Positions 10,114 to 13,312 of a stretch of 13,312 bases of DNA are shown here, one piece after another; positions within the stretch are counted from its first letter, which is position 1, and each line of letters opens with the position of its first letter. Below the pieces are notes generated by a model that ran no database searches, had not been told where the DNA came from, and saw nothing but the letters and a program-made list of their open reading frames with translations. The position numbers and the translations under genes were made by a program. The DNA is from Methanobrevibacter sp. (lineage in GTDB: Archaea; Methanobacteriota; Methanobacteria; Methanobacteriales; Methanobacteriaceae), in assembly GCA_017652345.1 (NCBI GenBank), contig JAGCBE010000467.1:1-13312 (forward strand), read 5' to 3'.

Positions 10114-10231
10114 GTTTTTTATAATAAGGATTAAATTTACATAGCACCTCAAATATGCAGCTGCGACAAGACTTAATTCGTGCTATTCACTTATCGCATT
10201 TGTCCTTTTCAGTTGACTGTTCGTATTCCAT
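10067..10231 (-). CDS. Small Cys-rich protein, 54 aa
   Basis: ATG 10231, TAG 10067-10069. The start is 5 bp after the stop of the phosphoesterase gene, so translation may be coupled. The protein is basic, with Cys at 12, 22, 25 and 31 (KCDKG, KSCRSCIFEVLCKFNP), a spacing that could bind one zinc or a cluster. I do not recognise the family. The last 47 bp overlap the NrdD-like gene in another frame, which lowers certainty about the C-terminus. Without it there would be an otherwise empty 120-bp gap in a gene-dense cluster, which supports it being real. Confidence 0.5.
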
Positions 10232-10235
10232 TTTG

Positions 10236-11261
10236 TTATAGCTTAATAAATTCCATGTTAATCCTGTTTTGGCCTTGTTCGTTTTTATCTATCTCAATTA
10301 CTCGGCCACCAATTACATTACCTAAGTTAAACCTTTTTGCTAGCAGGTTTTCTTTTAAGAATGCACCAGGCAAAAAGCCATGTATTCACCTGTGTAAATC
10401 ATATAGTGCAGTATGGTAATGGCCTAATGCAAATATGTCAGGCTGGTTTTCTACTGGTAAACCATCTAAATACTTTTTCATCTTGTAGTCTTTTGCATAG
10501 CTTAGCGATCCACCACCATGATGTAGGTTTATATCTATGCCATTTAGTTTGAGCCTGGCATCATAAAACCCTAAATTGATTAAGTCTTGCCTAACTGTTT
10601 CTATGGCCTTGCAAATGTTTACTCAGTTGGCTTTTAAAAAGTTTTCATCATGGTTACCACCAATAAAGTAAGTTGGCAGTCAGACATTTGGGTAGTTATC
10701 TTTAATGTCCTGCAGTTGTGCCTCAAACCCTACACCATCCTGCTCAAACTGCTGGCCATGATAAACACCGCATCAGTCCACAATATCACCAGCATGCACA
10801 AAGCATTCTACACCCTTGTCCTTAGCTATCTCATAAAACTCGTTTAGCTCATCCTTAGCACATTGCTTAGCACCAAAGTGGGTGTCTGATACTAGGCCAA
10901 ATTTCAGGTGGCCAGGCTCTCAAATTACTTTATCTATTTCCCTTTTGTTTGTTTGAGCTATATAGTTAAGCATGTCTTTGATGTCTTTTTCACTGTAATG
11001 CTGTAATAGCTCTAGCTTTTTTTTCTCTGCCTTAGAGAGTTTAGTTGTGGGTTGTTTACCCTCTTTTTTTTGTTTAAGCCGCATTGCCTCCTCCTGTCAA
11101 GATAAAAGGTTGGTTGCCTGTTGCTGAGTGGCCTGTGCTACTTGCCTATATTTAGCAACAGTTTTGCGGTTTATTCACATCTCTTTAGCTATCTCGTTGT
11201 TGCTAAAATCTTTGTGATAGGTTTGAATTCTGTCAATTTGTCCTGCATTTAGTTTTCACAT
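10236..11261 (-). CDS. HTH plus calcineurin-like metallophosphoesterase fusion
   Basis: 341 residues; ATG 11261 (second codon TGA = Gly), TAA 10236-10238; an in-frame TAG upstream fixes the start region. Residues 6-43 are a helix-turn-helix (SNNEIAKEMGINRKTVAKYR), then a Lys/Gln-rich linker (about 44-117). The phosphoesterase core has all expected metal-binding motifs: VSDTHFGA (Asp126, His128), AGDIVDG (Asp159, its last Gly encoded by TGA), GGNHDEN (Asn203, His204, Asp205), LHHGGG (His247/248) and GHYHTA (His281, His283). This fold binds two metal ions and hydrolyses phosphomono- or diesters. The fused DNA-binding module suggests a nuclease or phosphatase directed to DNA, but the substrate cannot be read from sequence. 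The gene lies 35 bp after the HNH-type gene. Arg is mainly AGG (about 7), as in the large virion genes. Confidence 0.9.
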
Positions 11262-11296
11262 AAGCCATATCAGTAAAAGCTAAAAGTGTTTTTTGT

Positions 11297-11584
11297 TTAT
11301 TTATGTGTTTGTGGTTTATACCAAAAGTCTAAATCGTATGGATCATTTGCAGTTAGAGTTTCCAGCAGCCGCTCTTTTACTTCAGGCCTTAGTGCCTTAC
11401 TGGAAAGGTTAACTGTAGTAATTAACTGCTCAGCTATAAGCTTGTTTGTAAATAGTGTATGTAATGCCTGATGGGTAGTAGTTCTTAACTCTATTAGGTT
11501 GTGTTTGTCACTTGTTCCGTATTGGCTGCGAGGCACAATATGGTGGGTGGAATAACTAATTTCCTTTTCCTTGTTTTTTCACAT
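11297..11584 (-). CDS. Small HNH endonuclease-like protein
   Basis: 95 residues; ATG 11584 followed by TGA = Gly, TAA 11297-11299. Under the standard code the gene would appear to start at an internal GTG (11536), cutting off the catalytic His pair. The motif STHHIVPRSQYG (His14, His15), Asn29 in DKHNLIEL, and His38 and His42 in THQALHTLF form the His-Asn-His pattern of HNH nucleases, with the usual HHIVPRS entry. The C-terminal helices (residues 43-85) are charged and lack the Cys zinc knuckles of larger members. Stand-alone small HNH proteins in phages act in packaging, homing or host DNA breakdown; no specific role is shown here. It overlaps the preceding 42-aa gene by 29 bp. Confidence 0.75.
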
Positions 11585-11684
11585 CCCTATATTTGTCCCT
11601 ATAAGTTAAAAGTTTCCATCTAAATTTGGCATTCCTCCACAATTTTATTACATCCTGACACCTATAATATAACCAATCTATCAT
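11556..11684 (-). CDS. 42-aa basic protein of unknown function
   Basis: ATG 11684 lies inside the stop region of the membrane peptide upstream (ATGATAG overlap), and the gene ends with TAG at 11556-11558, inside the HNH gene. The peptide is rich in Lys, Arg and aromatic residues (MIDWLYYRC, LWRNAKFRWKLLTYRDKYR). I do not recognise it. The start-stop overlap typical of coupled genes is the main support. The small size leaves chance possible. Confidence 0.4.
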   Translation of the reverse strand: MIDWLYYRCQDVIKLWRNAKFRWKLLTYRDKYRDVKKQGKGN

Positions 11685-11758
11685 GCATAAAGCTTAAATA
11701 AAAAGCTGACTAAAATTGCCAACATTAGCAGTGCAATTCTAATCAGTATTTTTACCAT
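11678..11758 (-). CDS. 26-aa single-span membrane peptide
   Basis: ATG 11758, TAG 11678-11680. Almost the whole peptide is one hydrophobic helix (MVKILIRIALLMLAILVSFL) ending in FKLYAG, the last Gly being TGA just before the TAG. It overlaps the 69-aa gene upstream by 20 bp and the 42-aa gene downstream by 7 bp. The chained overlaps and clear membrane character suggest a real micropeptide, perhaps an accessory of lysis or a membrane effector; length limits confidence. Confidence 0.4.
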
Positions 11759-11948
11759 CTTTTATTTTTACTAATCATAAAATATCTGCTGCATCTTCTT
11801 TACGATAGAATGTTTTTGCATACTCTTTCCTTAGTGTCCATGCTCCTTTTCAGTCTAAAAATCGCATTTGCCTTATTCAGCTCTCCTCTATTTTCCTTTT
11901 GTAAATATTCCAACCTAAGTCAGATTTTGCTATTCTATACTCCCGCAT
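11739..11948 (-). CDS. 69-aa protein of unknown function
   Basis: ATG 11948, TAG 11739-11741, three TGA codons read as Gly. AGGA about 6 bp before the ATG is the best Shine-Dalgarno-like match I saw in the window. The protein is basic, with an aromatic pattern (LGWNIYKRKIEE, GAWTLRKEYAKTFY) and an RKEDAADILGLVKIK end. A tryptophan strand followed by a helix with a final EDAADIL is a pattern I associate with small phage proteins of unknown role, but I cannot name it. It lies 22 bp after the coiled-coil membrane protein. Confidence 0.55.
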
Positions 11949-11970
11949 TTATTCCTAGTTAGGAAATAAA

Positions 11971-12192
11971 TTACTTATTTATTTTTTGTAACTCTGCTTT
12001 GATCCATTGCAGGTCGGTTTTTATCTCGGCTAGCTTTGTTTCCAGGTCGGCCTCCTCTATTTTTTCTAGCCTTTTTTCACAATCCTTTAGCCTACCATTT
12101 AAGGAGCTCCAGGTTGCACCTAGTCCAAATACAAATACAACAAAGCTAATAATTGTGCTAGGGTCTGTTACATAACTATAAAGGCTCTCCAT
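11971..12192 (-). CDS. Membrane-anchored coiled-coil protein
   Basis: 73 residues from ATG 12192 to TAA 11971-11973. An alternative TTG start at 12210, directly after an in-frame TAA, would add six residues (MTITKK). I prefer the ATG because it gives a smaller overlap (17 bp) with the upstream gene. One hydrophobic helix (about 11-30, STIISFVVFVFGLGATWSSL) is followed by a long charged heptad-like helix (about 34-73, EKRLEKIEEADLETKL then AEIKTDLQWIKAELQKINK). This layout of short N-terminus, one span and a coiled coil is common among phage accessory lysis or membrane proteins. With the holin-like gene just upstream a lysis role is plausible but unproven. Confidence 0.7.
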   Translation of the reverse strand: MESLYSYVTDPSTIISFVVFVFGLGATWSSLNGRLKDCEKRLEKIEEADLETKLAEIKTDLQWIKAELQKINK

Positions 12193-12400
12193 TTTCTTTG
12201 TTATTGTCAATTAAAGGGTCAGCCTTAGCCTCTCATACCTTTTGTCCAAAGTAAAAGCTTATAACCATAAGCATAGCATTATTAAATAGGCTTGTTTCTA
12301 TTCACTGTAGTGTAAGGTAAATTGTCTGAAAGCTTAAAACCACTGTCAATATTAAAAATACCAGCTTAGTAACAGACATTTTTTCTCGAAAGGTTTTCAT
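12176..12400 (-). CDS. Two-span holin-like membrane protein
   Basis: 74 residues; ATG 12400, TAG 12176-12178, two TGA codons read as Gly. An internal ATG at 12379 (MSVTKL) is in frame; the two starts KTFREKM / SVTKL would resemble the dual-start arrangement of some holins, but that is only an observation. Two hydrophobic spans (about 10-30, SVTKLVFLILTVVLSFQTIY; about 39-52, FNNAMLMVISFYFG) are joined by a short loop, with a polar tail KADPLIDNNKENGEPL. The FYFG-x-K motif at the end of span 2 recurs in small phage membrane proteins. It is the first gene of the minus cluster, downstream of the divergent intergenic region, so it would be expressed first. Confidence 0.65.
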
Positions 12401-12446
12401 AAGGCTGCAGTTAGCATGTAAAATTATCTACTTGTAGTTTAGTCAA

Positions 12447-12490
12447 AAATTTTCAGTTGCAACTTTATTTTTTGTTGCTTTTGAAAATTT
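12447..12490. promoter_or_regulatory. Long imperfect inverted repeat in the divergent intergenic region
   Basis: Arms AAATTTTCA (12447-12455) and TGAAAATTT (12482-12490) pair over 9 bp. Inside them, after a symmetric 3 x 3 bulge, GCAAC (12459-12463) pairs with GTTGC (12474-12478), leaving a T-rich 10-nt loop. It lies in the only divergent intergenic region of the window, just upstream of the + strand TATAAT boxes and of the minus cluster's first gene. The position suits an operator controlling both directions. A terminator or origin element is also possible. Confidence 0.5.
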
Positions 12491-12520
12491 GCGGCTATAA
12501 TACCAACTGATTTATATAAT
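12472..12520 (+). promoter_or_regulatory. Candidate promoter(s) for the fibre-region genes
   Basis: Two perfect TATAAT boxes lie at 12496-12501 and 12515-12520. The first has TTGTTG (12472-12477) at an 18-bp spacing. The second has no good -35, and would start RNA about 4-5 bases before the ATG at 12532, giving a nearly leaderless message. AT richness makes such boxes common, but this is the expected place for a promoter. Confidence 0.45.
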
Positions 12521-12531
12521 ACTAACTTTAC

Positions 12532-12756
12532 ATGGCTACAACATGGAGTGAAAGAACAAGACCAACTACCAGTTGGGGCATAAGGCAAAAACCTGATACA
12601 GAGCGAGATGGTAGAGTTAGGCCAATAACATACATGACACCATTGCAGGATGCATACACAGAGGTGGCTGATGAAAACGACCAAGTGATATACATATTAG
12701 CCAACAGCGGTAAGCTTATTCCTGCAACATTTTGGAAAAAAAGACCAGTTATTTAA
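12532..12756 (+). CDS. 74-aa phage protein, W-x-x-R-x-x-P-T type
   Basis: ATG 12532, TAA 12754. The N-terminus has tandem Trp-Ser/Gly-x-Arg units (TTWSERTRPTTSWGIRQKP), a style seen in small phage tail proteins. It continues with VRPITYMTPLQDAYTEVADE and a beta-strand segment DQVIYILANSGKLIPATFW. No TGA codons occur in it. It is 18 bp before the collagen-like fibre gene and has the same start context (ACTAA then TTTACATGGC). A small tail or fibre-associated protein is likely; no enzymatic motif is visible. Confidence 0.75.
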   Translation: MATTWSERTRPTTSWGIRQKPDTERDGRVRPITYMTPLQDAYTEVADENDQVIYILANSGKLIPATFWKKRPVI

Positions 12757-12774
12757 TTACTTACTAATATTTAC

Positions 12775-13312
12775 ATGGCACAAATATTTCCAATAGACTT
12801 CGAGGAAAAAAACACCATTGCACAAGGTGATTTTATTCTTTTTAGTGATAGCGAGGACTGAGATAAAATTAAAAAGGCTCAATACTCTAACTTAAAAGGT
12901 GAAAAGTGAGATACATGAACTGCAGCAACAGTAAGTGTTTGAGGGACAACTACTTGAGCTGCTTGAACATCTGCTTGTGTAACTAACTGCTGAACTACGA
13001 GTGCTGCTGTATTGTGTTTTACTATTCCTAAAGGAGATAAATGAGACACATGACAAACTTGACCTGCAATAGTAAGTGCAGATTGGAATGGAGATGACAT
13101 AGACTTTACAGAAGAAGATGGGAATGTAGTAACTTTAAGCTGTGCAAAGGTTTGTTTGAAATGAGATAAAGGAGATACAGGTTGCACATGACCTACATGA
13201 CCAAGTATTTGTGCTGCTGCCTTTAATTGAAACAATATAGACTTTACTGAAACTAATTGATGTGTAGTTACACTTACTGATGCTAAGACTTGCTTAAAAT
13301 GAGATACATGAG
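12775..13312 (+). CDS. Collagen-like tail fibre / receptor-binding protein, N-terminal part
   Basis: ATG 12775; 179 complete codons are visible and the gene continues past the window. The N-terminal region (1-41, FPIDFEEKNTIAQGDFILFS) probably attaches to the tail. Residues 42-47 begin collagen triplets (GEKGDTG), then comes a motif frequent in phage tail fibres (compare TGAAGTSA, GTTSAAVL, FTIPKGDKGDTG). From residue 86 two units of about 43-46 residues follow, each made of KGDKGDTG triplets and an NG-x-x-IDFTE...VVTL strand segment. Seventeen of the visible Gly are TGA, and they fall on Gly positions of Gly-X-Y, the clearest proof of the code in this window. Nine Cys occur where such fibres normally have Ser or Asn. 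It likely forms a trimeric fibre that binds the host surface. Confidence 0.85.
13030..13296 (+). repeat. Tandem fibre repeat units (2 complete, a third beginning)
   Basis: Unit 1 (13030-13158) and unit 2 (13159-13296) each encode KGDKGDTG followed by a strand module with NG(D/N)(D/N)IDFTE and VVTL...AK.CL. A third unit starts at 13297. Unit 2 has one extra Gly-X-Y triplet. The repeats allow fibre length to change by recombination. Confidence 0.75.

Noticed and set aside
10180..10552. Two + strand frames of 71-79 aa
   Set aside because: Both overlap the phosphoesterase and Cys-rich genes on the other strand, whose motifs are unmistakable.
12925..13020. Diversity-generating retroelement signature (A-to-T type changes making Cys from Ser/Asn)
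   Set aside because: No reverse transcriptase or template repeat is visible and the changes fall in conserved fibre positions rather than in a terminal variable domain; only the Cys enrichment itself is reported.
12879..13235. 118-aa minus-strand open frame
   Set aside because: It is the mirror of the collagen-like repeats; its His/Val/Ser periodicity just reflects the + strand triplets.
1..13312. TGA read as tryptophan (code 4)
   Set aside because: It would put Trp in collagen Gly positions, in GDIVDG and in RVMGYLRP; TGG is also used normally for Trp.

Overview
The window looks like about 13 kb of a bacteriophage or prophage genome from a host that reads UGA as glycine (genetic code 25, known from Absconditabacteria/SR1 and Gracilibacteria). 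Read with the standard code, every long gene falls apart at in-frame TGA. Read with TGA as Gly, the same stretches become uninterrupted genes of 145 to 973 codons, all ending in TAA or TAG. The reassignment is shown directly by motifs that need glycine at TGA: collagen Gly-X-Y triplets in the last gene, the GDIVDG motif of a metallophosphoesterase, and the RVMGYLRP loop of an NrdD-type glycyl radical domain. Trp (code 4) does not fit these motifs.

Layout. Positions 1-8571 (+) hold a virion structural module: a partial head-tail adaptor-like protein, a 696-aa beta-rich tail or hub protein with an inserted jelly-roll, a 164-aa protein sharing the start of that jelly-roll, a 973-aa protein carrying a CHAP peptidoglycan hydrolase domain, and an 860-aa protein with a hydrophobic C-terminal segment. 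No tail-tube or long-tail genes are visible, so I infer, with moderate confidence, a short-tailed (podovirus-like) particle. A strong hairpin terminator (8595-8627) closes the module and is followed at once by a 62-aa holin-like membrane protein (+, 8631-8819).

Positions 8812-12400 (-) hold eleven tightly packed genes on the opposite strand, many overlapping. In transcription order they are: a two-helix holin-like protein, a membrane-anchored coiled-coil protein, three very small proteins, an HNH-type protein, an HTH plus metallophosphoesterase fusion, a small Cys-rich protein, a stand-alone NrdD glycyl radical domain, a papain-like cysteine peptidase, and (after a 133-bp gap) a 33-aa membrane peptide. 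Most are invisible or truncated under the standard code.

A 131-bp divergent region (12401-12531) with a long imperfect hairpin and two TATAAT boxes separates this cluster from a second + strand run: a 74-aa protein and the start of a collagen-like, cysteine-rich tail fibre gene that leaves the window at 13312. Together, the + strand genes would build the virion and mediate adsorption and entry, while the - strand cluster mixes lysis candidates, nucleotide metabolism and DNA/RNA processing functions. No tRNA, integrase, CRISPR array or insertion sequence was seen. No gene-free stretch exceeds 300 bp.
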